From Nymphalis io (taxonomy: Eukaryota > Arthropoda > Insecta > Lepidoptera > Nymphalidae), in contig NC_065891.1 in NCBI RefSeq assembly GCF_905147045.1, forward strand, positions 12,533,001 through 12,597,000: a stretch of 64,000 nt of DNA, written 5' to 3'. The position numbers and the translations under genes were made by a program. Under the pieces are notes generated by a model. It saw nothing but the letters and a program-made list of their open reading frames with translations, did no database searches and had not been told where the DNA came from. Every line of letters begins with the position of its first letter. The stretch's first letter is position 1. This document shows, piece by piece, positions 34,385 to 48,300 of this stretch.

Positions 34385-35666
34385 TTGATTTGTTTTGTTT
34401 TAATAGAAAACAAGCAATGTATTATATTTGACAAAACAATATTTACATACAAATATGGTTTAATTAGTAAGAGGTAGTGGAATGTATATTTTCATTTCGG
34501 TTACAATGTTATCGTGAACGAATATTATGATATTAAACCAAATATAATTCTAATATAAGTATTTTTTAAAATCAAATACTTTATCCAATATTATCATGAC
34601 GAATGGCAGACACTTGTTTAAAGTTTTTAAATCTAGCATTCGTTTGAGAAGAATTACATTAAATGCGAGAAGTACCGAAGACAGAAGTTTAACAGGTGGG
34701 CTATGTTTTTAATTTGTTAGTTTTATTTGAACCGTTAGCACAAAAAATATTGATGTATTTTTTTTATTTTTTATTTGAAATTAATTATTTATCTTTTTAT
34801 GAGATCTGTAGAAAATTATCTTTAAAAAAAAGTGTTGTTTTGTAAGTGAGGTAGGATTATGTCTGTTTCTTATATTAATTATATGTATGTCATAATTTCT
34901 ACAAATATATATAAACAGTGAGTTAGTCAAGGCAATATGATTCTTATATATTATATTGTGGTTCATAAAGAAAGATTATTTAATTAATCTCTTTGAAACT
35001 TTAATTTATTTTTTTGTTTATTTTTTTTTTGTTAATGTTGCTATGACAATACCTTTGTATTCTCAATCTTTGATATAAAAACATAATTTTTAACTTAAAG
35101 AAAGGACTTCTAAGGCTGAAATAAACATTCCGAAACAAAGTTATCTTGCAATCGTTTAATAAGCATATCAAAATATATACTTAAATAGTTATAAATTAAT
35201 ATAATCTTATAATATAAAAATATAATATAACATTTGTCATCTAGTCATATATCTCTTATACGCTCATCAATATAGTCCGAACGGTGATGGAATTAATTTC
35301 AAAAGAATTGTTGACAAATGTTTTTAATATGATAAATTAAAAAATGCTGCAACTCGTTACTGACGACCATAAATAATGCTAAGAATCACTTAGTATATGC
35401 TAATTTGTCGAATACATATAAAGGTATTCTAGACGTTTGAAATTTTATTTCTTAAAAGTTATTAGTAGAATTATAATTTATTCTATATTTATATTTGATG
35501 TTGTTGTAATAGCCCCTTCGGGACTAACTTGAAAAAAGGAAAAGGTGACCTCAATTGATTGATTGATTGATAAAATGTTCATATTACATCAATCAATCAA
35601 AACTAAAGCCTTAATTCGTGACTATGAGCGTGTACAACCGTGTTATTCTGTAAGAATAACACGGTA
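34385..35666. other. TMEM237 3' flank with possible small ORF
   Basis: AT-rich, including an ATG-initiated frame at 34596-34716 (MTNGRHLFKVFKSSIRLRR...) whose start resembles a mitochondrial targeting peptide. A donor-like aacag/gtgggc lies within it at 34695/34696. A possible downstream exon at 35101-35157 would keep the frame to a stop (KAEINIPKQSYLAIV). Not established. Confidence 0.25.
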
Positions 35667-35959
35667 CTGGTGGTAGGGCTTTGTGCAAGCTCGTCTGGGT
35701 AGGTACCACCCACTCATCAGATATTCTACCGCAAAACAGCAATACTTAATATTGTTGTGTTCCGGTTTGAAGTGTGAGTGAGCCAGTGTAATTACAGGCT
35801 CAAGGGACATAAAATCTTAGTTCCCAAGGTTGGTGGCGCATTGGCTATGTAAGCGATGGTTGACATTTCTTACAATGCCAATGTCTAAGGGCGTTTGGTG
35901 ACCACTTACCATCAGGTGGCCCATATGCTCGTCCGTCTTCCTATTTTATAAAAAAAAAA
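35667..35959 (+). mobile_element. Full-length family B repeat
   Basis: Runs from tggtggtagggctttgtgca through attccggtttgaag-type and gtaattacaggctcaaggga blocks to gtggcccatatgctcgtccg, then a poly(A) tail. No tRNA-like head was seen. A-tailing suggests LINE-dependent spread. Confidence 0.88.
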
Positions 35960-38105
35960 GAACTTCGCTCTGTGAAATGTTCACAATAGACTTATGACCA
36001 GAGCCTCAATGTAACGCATGTCTCGGTGCCCCTTTACCTTTTTCTAACTTTCTAAAATATATCGTTTTCTACTACAAAGCAATATTATTCATAATAGCGT
36101 TTACTAAGGTATTCGATTACACTATTCCTGTTAAAATTTTTGTAAAAAATTAATTATGATATAATATACTTTAAAACCTTATTTCACAAAATATTGGCAT
36201 GTCGAGGGGCCCTTACCTTGAGAGGGGCCCATATGCCTAGTGGTCTACATTTCCTAACGGATACTTGCAATCTTTATTGTACTCGTATGTAACGTATTAT
36301 ACGCTATTTTGATGCGTGGAATCCTTTAAATGTTATAATTTCTGCAATCAATCTCATATCGTTTCGTGATTTTTGTGTTTTTTCTTACAGAAAAACGGTT
36401 GCACCTTGAATATGACGATAATTATATTCGTGAATAAGCTTATATACTTACTAAATATACTATTGAAATTCTTGTACATAAACAACTTCGATATAAGTAA
36501 TATAAAGCCAAAGTTATAGTATAATGTAATATGTATTTCGTTATTTATTTCCGTATATGCTATTTATGTTAATATTCTGTGGATCAAAAGTAATCTATGT
36601 TTGCCTCATCGTATTTTTGTATACAATTTAAATGATGAAATATATATACTATTCCACAGATTAAATTATTATGTACAGATAAAAAAATATTTATCGTTCG
36701 CACAAGAAAGTATTTATATACCAAATTACCTCCAAAGAACGTCACAAATGCAGTGTTTCGTTTTTTTTCGTACATTCTGCGTTTTAGTTGTTTTTTTTTT
36801 GTGTGTATTTAATTTTACATGCGAGAATGCTTACCGTCCATCGTTTAATACTAATCGGTTGGTGATTTTTTTTTAAATTTAAAACTGATATTTTTTTTTA
36901 GTTGATGTTTATTTTTAAATTACTCTAGTGATATATCGCACATATAGAATCTTAGCGTAAATCACTAAAAATTTAATGAACTTGAAAGGAAACAAAAAAG
37001 TCAATAATTAATTAGTTATTATTATTAATTATTTTATAAGTGATGACCACTTAAATCCTATCGTTGACTGCGCATGGAAATGCAATCTAACTTAATATTT
37101 TGTCTGTTACCTACCAATTTTGTTAACTACCCATACTAAAAATTTATATATTGTCTCTTTTATTCTACAGTCCAGTTATATATATATTTATGACAAAATT
37201 TACATTTGGAATTCGTTTATATGTCATGTAAAATTTATTAATCGTCAGATTTATGAAATTTCAATAAAATAACCGATCATCTAGTCAATAAATTTATTTC
37301 AGATAGCTGTTAACGTTTATATTTATAAGTAATCGCGATCGAATTATTGAGAAATAAAACTTTGTTTTATTTGCTCAACTGTCAACTATTAACTGGCAAT
37401 ACTATGATAAAAACGATAGTAAACAAATGAACGTCTTGATGTAATTCTTAATAATAATATTTTTAAATTGATGAATACAACCAACTGAATTTTTAAACTA
37501 TCGTTTTTGATTCAGCAAAAAAAAAAATCGATTTCTCTATGGGAAAAGATGAAACTGTCAAAATATAAATGTTGTCGGAAACATATTTGGATTTAAGCTA
37601 TAGATAGCTCATTTTTCATTTCGTTCTAACATCAAATAATTTCGACTAAATTATTAACTTAGAATGAGATAAAAGATAAATTTTTTTAAGATTATAAAAG
37701 TGTATAAATATGCTCCCCATAAGTTGCTGATTATTATACCGTTGAATTTTATGTCATTCGTATAATAAAAATAATAGATGTATATATAGTTTCATTTATT
37801 ATATCAAATGTAATTTCTTTAAAACTTTATAATTATTGTATGTAAAACATTAATGTTTTTTTCAATTATATTCTTAATCTGTGGTTCCTTTGATATTGTC
37901 AAGTCATGATGAAATGTATGCACTTATTCATATATTTATTGTTATTAAGTAAGAATAAATATTTGTGGTAAATTTTTTGGATATTTTCTTTTACCAACCT
38001 TATTGTAATAGCTTGTAAGTGGATATCTTTAACATAATACTTGGGTTAATATTTTAAAACTTTATTCGAGGCAAAATAATTACATAATATTACAAATTAG
38101 ATTTA
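35960..38105. other. AT-rich intergenic DNA between convergent genes
   Basis: Contains a short ggggccc-type scrap near 36195-36240 (gtcgaggggcccttaccttg). Open frames of 60-90 codons on both strands are AT-driven and overlap each other. Confidence 0.35.
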
Positions 38106-38400
38106 CAATAATTTTTTTTTTTTTATAGAATAGGAAGGCGGACGAGCATATGGGCCACCTGATGGTAAGTGGTCACCAAACGCCCTTAGACATTGGCATT
38201 GTAAGAAATGTCAACCATCGCTTATAGCCAATGCGCCACCAACCTTGGGAACTAAGATTTTATGTCCCTTGTGCCTGTAATTACACTGGCTCACTCACCC
38301 TTCAAACCGGAACACAACAATATCAAGTTTTGCGGTAGAATATCTGATGAGTGGGCGGTACCTATCCAGACGGGCTTGCACAAAGCCCTACCACCAGTTA
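38106..38400 (-). mobile_element. Full-length family B repeat
   Basis: Reverse copy starting with a T-run (poly(A) complement) and tagaataggaaggcggacga, ending in caaagccctaccaccagt. It is close in sequence to the copies at 43277 and 60121. Confidence 0.9.
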
Positions 38401-39113
38401 AACCTCTGCTTCATTAGTGCAACCAAACGTTTATTCCATCTATGCTAAAATATTATTGATATACACTATTGTGCTACCATCTTTACTACTATTTCTATAC
38501 CATTTAATTTAAGGTACAGCTACACCTCTGAGATTACGTAAGTTATTTGATTGTCCTTACTAATAAATGAAATATGTTATCTAGTCAGTGTGTAATAACT
38601 AAGTCTTAATGGATTCTTCTTTCAATGTCTTAAAGATTGATTGGAAGAAATTATTTTTGGGAAAAGTTCATACTCATTGATTTTATTGTTTATTTAACAT
38701 TGTCTAATAATATTTGTCTATAATAAAAATATTTTCAATCACAACAACGAACCTATAATAAAATTAAAATCTTTAAGCCTAATGAGGTCTATTAAATAAA
38801 AGTATCATGCAGATTGATAAATGATTTGTGAAAATTTAAATGTAACAATCATATTCATCATTCCGGTGGATACTTTTTAGTGTTAGTCTGTAATTATATT
38901 ATCTCACATGACATACAATGTTTAGTCGCTATCTTATAAGACTGTAGATTCTAAGGAACCTAAAAAGTTGATACACCAAATTAGTTTTTTCTGAGAAGTC
39001 GACTGTTCTGAGGCAAAACTAAGCAACTTCAAAAGATCACAGGCTTTAAGATGAACTCAATTCTACTCAAAGTAGACTATATATTTACGTAGTTTTACTG
39101 AAATTCTATTATA
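38401..39113 (-). other. Probable 3'UTR and flank of the SLC36 gene
   Basis: Two tttatt words at 38682-38687 and 38689-38694 read as aataaa on the - strand, about 420 bases past the stop. They are good poly(A) signal candidates. No other feature. Confidence 0.4.
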
Positions 39114-39355
39114 CTATGAAAATCGTGTAATGATTGCCATAATCGAGGAATAACATCCTGATATCAAAACAATTATGTAAAAAAAAATTAATATTACATT
39201 TTTAAATAGTATATAGGAGTACTTTCCTAAGCCCCTGTCCCATTTATGCACGGTTTGTACAATGATAGGAATTAGTAGACCAAGCGTTGAGAAAAAAATG
39301 GCGCCCACTAATCCAATAAGTATCTCCAGATCTGGTACTGCGACTGCTAATATAA
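39114..39355 (-). CDS. SLC36 last exon
   Basis: Acceptor ttattttcag on the - strand. It encodes (V)ILAVAVPDLEILIGLVGAI and the last hydrophobic segment, ending MAIITRFS then tag. The first codon is completed by the single base left from the previous exon. Confidence 0.9.
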
Positions 39356-42300
39356 CTGAAAATAAAAAAAAAATTCCTTGGAATTAAAATATATATATAT
39401 ATTATATCCAAACATTTTCAGTGGTTAAGCATGATACCCAGACTCAAACGGCATGACGTTCTCTTATGCCGTTATGCCCGCACTCTACTTGTGTGTATGC
39501 TTGGCGCGATTACTATTATAAGTGTTGCACGCAAAAAAATATTTTAGTAACAAAACATTTTTTTATTCCACATTTATTTATTGATTTTCTTTAATAATCA
39601 GGGCAGGGCGTCGCGCATAACGAGTGCATTTTTATTACAATTTCCTATTTGCTTTTTTACAATAAGCATAACATTAGGTAACCACAGTATCCTTACATTT
39701 AGACAAATATTTAATCGGGCAGATTAAAACAAATAATTTAAAAATAAACAGTAAAATGGGCAGATAAATCTTTTCGAGCACGTTTGTAGAAGCGGTACTA
39801 GTTGAATAATGTATGAAGATCTAGTTTTTATATTTGAACTAGATTATTTTTTGGGACACGTCTTTTGATGAATACGTGACATATTTCTATGAATGTTTGT
39901 TAATCTTTGCATATTATTATTATTATTATGTAAATCTTTTGTGGCTTAAAAGCAAATGGTATATTAAAAAAAGTTTTCTGTTTGGCTCTCGCCAACATCA
40001 TTTTTTTCTATTCCACATATCATTTAAAACACTCATGCTTGCATCAAATATTGTTACTAACATGTTATCGCCACTACACACTCGTACACTTCAAACGAAC
40101 ACAGTTAACAATTAAACGTATCGCTGTTTTTTTAAGTACTTCGTACGTATCGCTGTTTGGACTTTATCTACTGAAGTTCATGTAGCTTATACATTAGCGT
40201 CGACATTTATTCGGGATATTAACTAACCAGTTAGAATAACGCTCAGCGACCTCATCAAAGTCTGCCCGTGATTTTGATATCTCTGACTTATTTTTCCTTT
40301 CAATCTCATCCACAATATGTCCATTGGCGCGTACATTTGCAAGAAGTATGTGAAGAAAACAGCTATCGCTACTAGAATCTTTGCTGTTAAAGCTAACCTG
40401 AAAATAATAAAAATATTGTTTATTATTCTTTTAAATTAACATTTCTGATTTTCTAATTCAAGGGGACAATAGGAGGGGATTGGCAAATAGCTTCGTATGA
40501 CTTTCACCAGCAGGCAGCTAGTTAAAAATGATGATGATGTCCTCCTGACCGATGTCAGCGCCGGCGGCTCATTTCAAGAGAGATTAGCCAACTGCGCGGG
40601 ATATATGGTAAAAGTGTGTGCGCAAACACAGATGCACTTTTTATACCCTCACTCTCATAAACTGATGAGACGCCAATCCGACATGACCGAATGAATTCAA
40701 GCGCAGGATCAACGGCTTAACGTGCTTTCCAAGGCATGGAGTCTACACACTTCCAACCTCCAGACTCCGGGATGAAAGAGAATTTTCGACAGAAAAACAC
40801 AAACTGGGTCTTGAACCCAAGTTCTGCAGCATTATATCGAGCTACAATATTATTATTACGTAAGCCTACTCAATTTGCCTGTAGCTAATCTTTAGTTGAA
40901 AAATTAATATAGTTAATTTATTTGGTTCAGTGTTGAAACTCTCGCATGTAACAAAAAGGCTATAACAAAATTAGACTGGCTGAAATATTAATCTGTCACA
41001 GTGAATATTTGTTATCATATCTTTTATTTTATTATTGTTACAATCTGGGCCGGATTTAGAGCACTGGAGGCCCCTGGAGATCTGGAAAATTAGGCAACAA
41101 AGAAATAGAGGCCCCTAAATATTTTCCAAATAAATTGAATAATTTCTTTCATTTGGGTGTTTCAATAATAATTTATTGCAGCATACTTTATCTAGAAACG
41201 TGTATGCGTGTGCGTATATAATATGTACACAGCCGAAGTGAGTAATTTTTAAATTTTAATCACTTTATGTCCCTTCTATGTCACATATATTTCGTAATTC
41301 TCTCTCGTAGCTCTCATTCTCTATTACCTAGCTCAAAAAAAATTGAAATTAATTTTACAAACTCTTCGTTACTGAAATCAGACTTCAGAGGTTATCTAAT
41401 ATAATAATATTAGAAATATCGTCATAAAGAACATTCATAATATTAAATCTAAATAAACTTGAAATAATTCTTACCGCTAAATATGACGAGATGATTTTTA
41501 AAAATGTTACTTCAGATTATTATTTTGAAGAGCGACTTATTTCGTACACGTGTATCAAGAAAGTCATTTCAAAATATTTTTTCTCCTAGCAAGAGCTTTA
41601 AGTACTAGTTTGTTTATATTATTTTGATTTATTCAATAATGAATTTAATATTCGGCATTTTATCGTAAAAAAAAAAACAATTTCCGTTCAATCATTTATA
41701 ATTTATTGCGAATAAAACTGAAAGAGCCAAGATGGCCCAGTATTTAGAAGGCGTGAATCGTAAACGATGATCCAAACCCAGGGAAGCACCATTGAATTTT
41801 CACGTGCTTAATTTGTATTTATATCATTATATGTTATATAATTCATCTCGTGTTGTAATAAAGTGAAGTAAAACAAGGTGAGGAAAACTGCATGTTTTAA
41901 ATTACACTGAAATTCTGCCTCATATGCAGCAAACTCGCATTGCAGCAGCTTGGTGGAATAAACTACAACCCTTCTCAAAGGGAGAGGGGGTAAGACCCCT
42001 TAATGGGCCCTGTACAGACTGTTGCTTTAGGAATAAATATTACCTACTAGTCTATATATTTTTAAAATGTTTACGCAACTTATTATTATATTCTTGACAA
42101 TTTGTAACTATAAGCAATTTAAAGACCTCCATATAAAAAAAAAACCTAATCTGATGGAAGTTTTGTAAGCTTGCTCTTGGCTTTGGCAGCTTCGTTTGCT
42201 TAATTTGAATAAATTTAGTTTAGAGTTCAGAAAAAAAGCTATTCTCAACCGAATATTGCGGGCTATTTTTATAATACATCTCGGTGGTAAAAGTAAACAT

Positions 42301-45300
42301 CGTGAAGAAACCTGCATGAAATTATAAAATTTTGCCATAAAATCGTTCAGCAGGCTATGGAGAGAGCTAGTGATCCGACAGAGAATAAAAGTTATCGACA
42401 TAGCACAGAATTAGTAAGCTGAGGTGGCAGTGAACCGACAGCCCTTGGAGTAGACGTGTTCTGGAGTGGAGACCACGCCTTGGCAAACGTACGCCCTCCA
42501 GCTAGGTGGAGTGACGGCTTACGCAAAGTTCCTGGCAGCGGATGAAGATTGAGAGCTGAAGATTGAGCTCAGTGCTGTGACTTTGGAGAGGCCTATGTCC
42601 AGCAGTAGACGATAAAGGGATAATGATGATGATAATGATGTGAGAAACCCGCATTCGTAGAGCTTTTTGGAAAAAGAAAATTATTTCCTCAAGATGAAAG
42701 CAACCTTTGCCCCGTAGACAGATTATTTACAGGTTATAACTTTTTTCGTCTTCGAGATTATGGTTTTGTTATTATAAAATTGAAATTATTTGTTATTATT
42801 ACATTCATGGTGTGTAGCAATATTATTTATTTTTCAAATTTATTATTCGTGAATATAATTATACAATGGTAAATGAATAGATATTAACAAGTCCGCATGA
42901 TATTTTCGAGTGTACATATATTTCATACATAAACAATGGGAACGTAGGTCTATTCTATAGGAAACCAATTTATTATTTGATGCTCGAACCGATCGTAAAA
43001 CATTGAAAGCCGATTAACGCCTATATATGTCGTCTATTTCGATCATTGAACTATTATAATTGCTGTCAATATTTCATCACTTACTAATATTAAAGTAAGT
43101 CAAAGACGTATTTTCATTATTATCTTTATCGATTGAACAATGTTTCCAATATTATCTAATGACCAGTTCATAATAAGAAAACACACACACATATACACTT
43201 TGAATATATGATTTGTAGTTAACTCTTGTTTGAATTACAGATATTTATTATTTTAGTTCGAACATAGAAAACATTTTACTGGTGGTAGGGCTTTGTGCAA
43301 GCTCGTCTGGGTAGGTACCACCCACTCATCAGATATTCTACCGCAAAACAGCAGTACTTGATATTGTTGTGTTCCGGTTTGAAGGGTGAGTGAGCCAGTG
43401 TAATTACAGGCACAAGGGACATAAAATCTTAGTTCCCAAGGTTGGTGGCGCATTGGCTATGTAAGCGATGGTTGACATTTCTTGCAATGCCAGTGTCTAA
43501 GGGCGTTTGGTGACCACTTACCATCAGGTGGCCCATTTGCTCGTCCGCCTTCCTATTCTATAAAAAAAAAAGATGCCGTGTTGATTTGTAAGATTGTGTT
43601 ATATTCTAATTGCTAACGTTGCTAAATAATTCCACTTAGTTTCACACAATTCCATATTTATTAGAAGGAGTACATACTTTTTTCTTCATTGTAGTGTTTT
43701 AATTTTAATAAAAACTCTTAAAAATATAAATTATTACTGGCCTCTCGATTACTCTGTCTCTCTTACACTGTATACCTTTCTGTTTGTATTTACGAGTACT
43801 TCGTAGTTTAATTAAAAATGCTCAGTCCGTATCAGTATTATTGATTCGAATCAAACGTTGATAGCTGAATTTGAGTTCACAAGGAATCCAATTAAGAAGG
43901 CGATTGAAGCATTGACGAGAATATCGAAATATTTCTAAAACATCGTATAAATGAAATCAAATCGTTTAATATGTGTAGGCATTTTGTTATATATTCCATT
44001 CGAAATTGAATATATGTTGAAAAATAAATCATTTAAATCGGAATCCTGTAATAAGAACATTTCATTGAAATTAATTTTCGTAATAATATTTAAATTTATT
44101 ATCATGCACATAATAAAAAACTATTTATATCACAAATAAAAAAGTGCTAGGGGGTTAGTTAAATAATGTGGGAAGTTCTATTTTTAATTGAACTTATTAC
44201 ATCAACTATACTACAATTCAAGCATTTAAAAAGTAAACATTTAAACAATACATACTCACACTTCATTTTCTGGTAGGTTCAAGGTTACGCTTCCGAGGAC
44301 ATCGTTTCCGTATTTCATATATCCAAACAGTCCAACCACAGCGTAGAGGGATGCTACAAGGCCCATTGTTGTATTAAGGACTCCAGGGCAACCCAGAAAA
44401 TGGCCAGGATTAGCCATTTCATTTTCAACTGGCATCACCACATTAATACCTTCCATTGCGAATATGGCTGTACTGAGAATATATAATAGATTAAATATTC
44501 ACATAATTTTATTAAACGTGTACACGTGGACCTTTGTTGTGGAAATCTAAATATAATCTATTCTTCAGAAACCTTTTCATTTATTGGGATAATAGGATTC
44601 CTGTACGCATATTAATGCAAAGCTATAAGATAACATGCTCAGTGCCTTTAGATTACTAATTTCAAACGTCATAGTCAGACCACATGTATGTTATAATACT
44701 AACAAAATCCGGCAAACATAATCTTTTCATTGTCATGGCGTTCGGTTCAACGATAAAGAGATTGATGAGCTGTTGTAATATTTGGCGGCAATTTACAACA
44801 AAGTGGATAGTATTAAAACTTTCTCCATGAAAAGTTACTTAAATATGTCAATTTTTATGGTGATCAGTACAACAGTCTCGAGATCTATTGATCTCGAACT
44901 GTCTATTTTTATATATAAGAATGTCGGATGGAGATAAGGATTCGAACCTTCTTTATTGGTCAACATACTGGGTGATGATGGGAACTTACTTATGGGTTGT
45001 GCTTAAGAATAATTAATCTGAAGCCAATTATGCAATCATATAAATCACTTGGACAATTTTTAAGTAGTTTCTATTTGCATGATGTCTAATAAAATATATA
45101 AAAACCAATCAGTTAACATAATTATATCGTGGAAAAATTTGGACCAACTAAGAATATTACAGAAGTTTTAATTCAACGTGCCTTGTTTTAATCCAATATG
45201 GTCACAAGGCTAGGCGTGAATCGTTCTCTATTTACTTCTCTTGGGTCCCATAGAATTACTTGCTTGCTCCACTTGCTTATTTTACATAATTTGTGTGAAT

Positions 45301-48300
45301 ATTGATTTAATTAAATAAAATTAATACAAGTATTTTCATAATTACTATTAAACAGTTCTTGTGCAATGTTATATTTTATATGGAAGTGCAAATAATTATA
45401 TTAGTTAGTTCGAACGATTTCGTAAAAAAAATGATGAAATACTGCATTATAGTTAATGTGACTATATGTTTACGCGTAACGTAACGTGTAATGTACTGCA
45501 ACGGACATAGGACAAAGGACGTAGACAAAGCCGCGACTGGAAACTAGCTTTCATATATTTCTTAAGATGGAAATTTCTTATAGATGATCATTTACTATTA
45601 GACAGCATAAATTACAGCTGATCTTTTTTTTTAAAAAAAAACTTTACCTTCAAAGTATTCTCAAGCATCCTTACCTTAGAAATAAAGGCCACTCCAATAT
45701 GTGTGATGCCAGTTTTACATGCGATAGGCTTGAAATATTATTAAAAGTATAATAGCATGTAATAGCGAATGTCACGAGGAGACAGAAGTTAGCCAATATC
45801 GAGAACGGGACGAGAAATTTAAGATGTCTCACTTGGGTAAACAAAATCAGAGGGACAAGTAAGATGGCGCAGTATACTTCGACAGGATAACTTTGAGCAG
45901 GGAAGAAGTAGTCAAAAATCTGGAAATAAAAAAGTTATTTATAGTAAAACCGAGATGGCTCAGTGGTAAGAATGTGTGAATCTTAACCAATAATCGTGGG
46001 TTCAAACCCGGGCAAGCAACACTGAATTTTTATATGTTTAATTTGTGTTATAATTAATCTCGTGTTTGACGGTGAAAGAAAACATCGTGAGAAAGCCTGC
46101 ATGTGTTTAATTTCACTGAAATTGTGCCACATGTGTAGTCCATCGACTCACCCCTATTGGACAGCGTGATAGAATAAGCCCCAAAAGCTTCTCCTCAAAA
46201 AAAAGAAAGGAGAATAGGCCTTAGCCAAAGTATTTAAAATATAAACGAAAAATAAAGGCATTTTGTGCATATTTAGTACGTGAAATATTTATTATCTATT
46301 TCGAACTGAAAAAATCATTTTCATGAATGTCAAGTAGAAACCGATAAAAGACTCGGTGCAATGTTTTATCGTGGGTCAACATGTAAGACAATTTGACCAT
46401 TGAAATTAAATTAAAGATTATCGTAGAATCAATAGCACGTGGATATACCTAGCTATGGAAAAATAAGGTTGTTTCTTAAGAAATTCTCAGCAGCAGCCTA
46501 GTATTGGAGATTCGAAGTAAGCAGTATTAATACTTCCGTGACTCAGAAAGCGTATTACTTGATTCTAATTGCCGTTCTTAAAAATTATGATAGTAGGAAT
46601 AGCACTATAATATCTTCAGGGCAGTTGGCTGGTCTCCGATAGGAATGGCCTTGTGGGCGAAATCTGTTTTACATATTTTCGGTTTAAGCCTCGCGATCTG
46701 CGGTCTTGTTAGCTAGCCACTATAGCTACGAGGCGTTACGATAGCGTTAGCTATCCCGTGACGCCTCCCAATTGACGAGTAAGTACTGTTACCATAAGCA
46801 GCTTCGGTGAGTACTGCATAATTACCACCTCCACCTCAAGCGGGGGAAACGCGTTAATAGGGTTTTCCAGGGAAAAAAAGACCGACAACGTACCGTATAC
46901 AGGAACGTAGCATCCACGGACTTTAAGTAATATACTTGCACATACATGCCTAACGCTTTACCCTCATAGCTCTATTTTAAAAAAAAAGAATTTTCATAGA
47001 AACTTTGATCCCCTTTATCACTAGATTTTCAATAATCTTTCCTTTGTGCTAACCTCCTGTTTAAAAGAGCCTATTTGAAAATTTTCATAGTGCTAGTAGT
47101 ATGGGCTGTGCGTCAGTTTATTATATCAGTCAGTTAGTTATTCTTTTATATATATATGTAGATTATGTATATACGATTCTCTACACTGCCTAGTTGTTTC
47201 TTTTATAGTATAGAATAGGAAGGCGGACGAGCAAATGGGCCACATAATGGTAAGTGGTTACCAACGCCCATAAACATTGACATTGTAAGAAATGTTAACT
47301 ATCGCTTACATTACCAATGCGCCAACAACCTTGGGAACTAAGGTGTTATGTCCCCTGTGCCTATAATTACACTGGCTCACTCACCCTTCAAACCGGAACA
47401 CAATAATACCAACTACTGCTGTTTTGCAGTAGTATATCTGATGAGTGGGTGGTACCTACCCAGACGAGCTTGCACTTTTGCCCTACCACCAGTAATACAC
47501 CACTACCAGTACAGTACACATATACATCCGAATTGTTATATTTTTGACGACCAAAGATATGTATAATGTATCTCCTATGTTCTGATGTAAGTGACTCTAT
47601 TTTGTCTTTTTGAGAATAAATTCTTTTACATATTACACTGGCTCACTCACCATTGAAATCGGAACACAACAATTCCAAGTACTGCTGTTTTGCGGTAGAA
47701 TATCTGATGAGTAGGTGGAACCTACCCAGACGAGCTTGCGCAAAGCTCTACCACCCGTAAAAATAGTTTAGTATTTTGTTTGGAATTGTAATTTAACACG
47801 TACCGTGAACTAATATTTTTTTAAATACAGTTTCTATTTTTAAAAATTTCCTGTAAAGAAATTTATTTGCAGAAAGTGTAATTTATTACGAGCTTTATTA
47901 AATATTTCTTGAGAATATTTTAACAATTAATAACATTTGAGCCTTATTTTAATAATTAAACCGATAATTCATTTCCAAGCGGTCGAGCATTACGTGCTTC
48001 GTTTTATTTAGAAAACCCAAGCGTTCAGAGAATTCAATAAAAGGTACTCAATTCAATTTGCTGGTTCAAATATATTGCAATCAATAAATTTCCCGACATC
48101 TGATACAAAATGAGACTCGTAACAGTGTTTAAAAGAACATTGTTATGGGTGGAATGAATCATTGCATCAGCAAGTCATTCATTTTATATGTATATAGTTG
48201 TGGTTCCAATAACACGTTAAATATTGTTATTACTGTAATTAAAGACCCATTTCCCAGAAATATGATTTCATTGCATTTATCTTCAATAGCGATCGGCCCT

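Noticed and set aside
36584..36876. Overlapping open frames on both strands
   Set aside because: Composition-driven frames rich in Phe, Tyr, Ile and Asn with no motif.
43253..43453. Similar 60-90 residue frames with a shared WELRFYVPCACNYTGSLTL-type sequence at 43253-43453 and 60238-60519
   Set aside because: They are chance translations of the antisense strand of family B repeats; similarity follows from the repeat and not from protein conservation.
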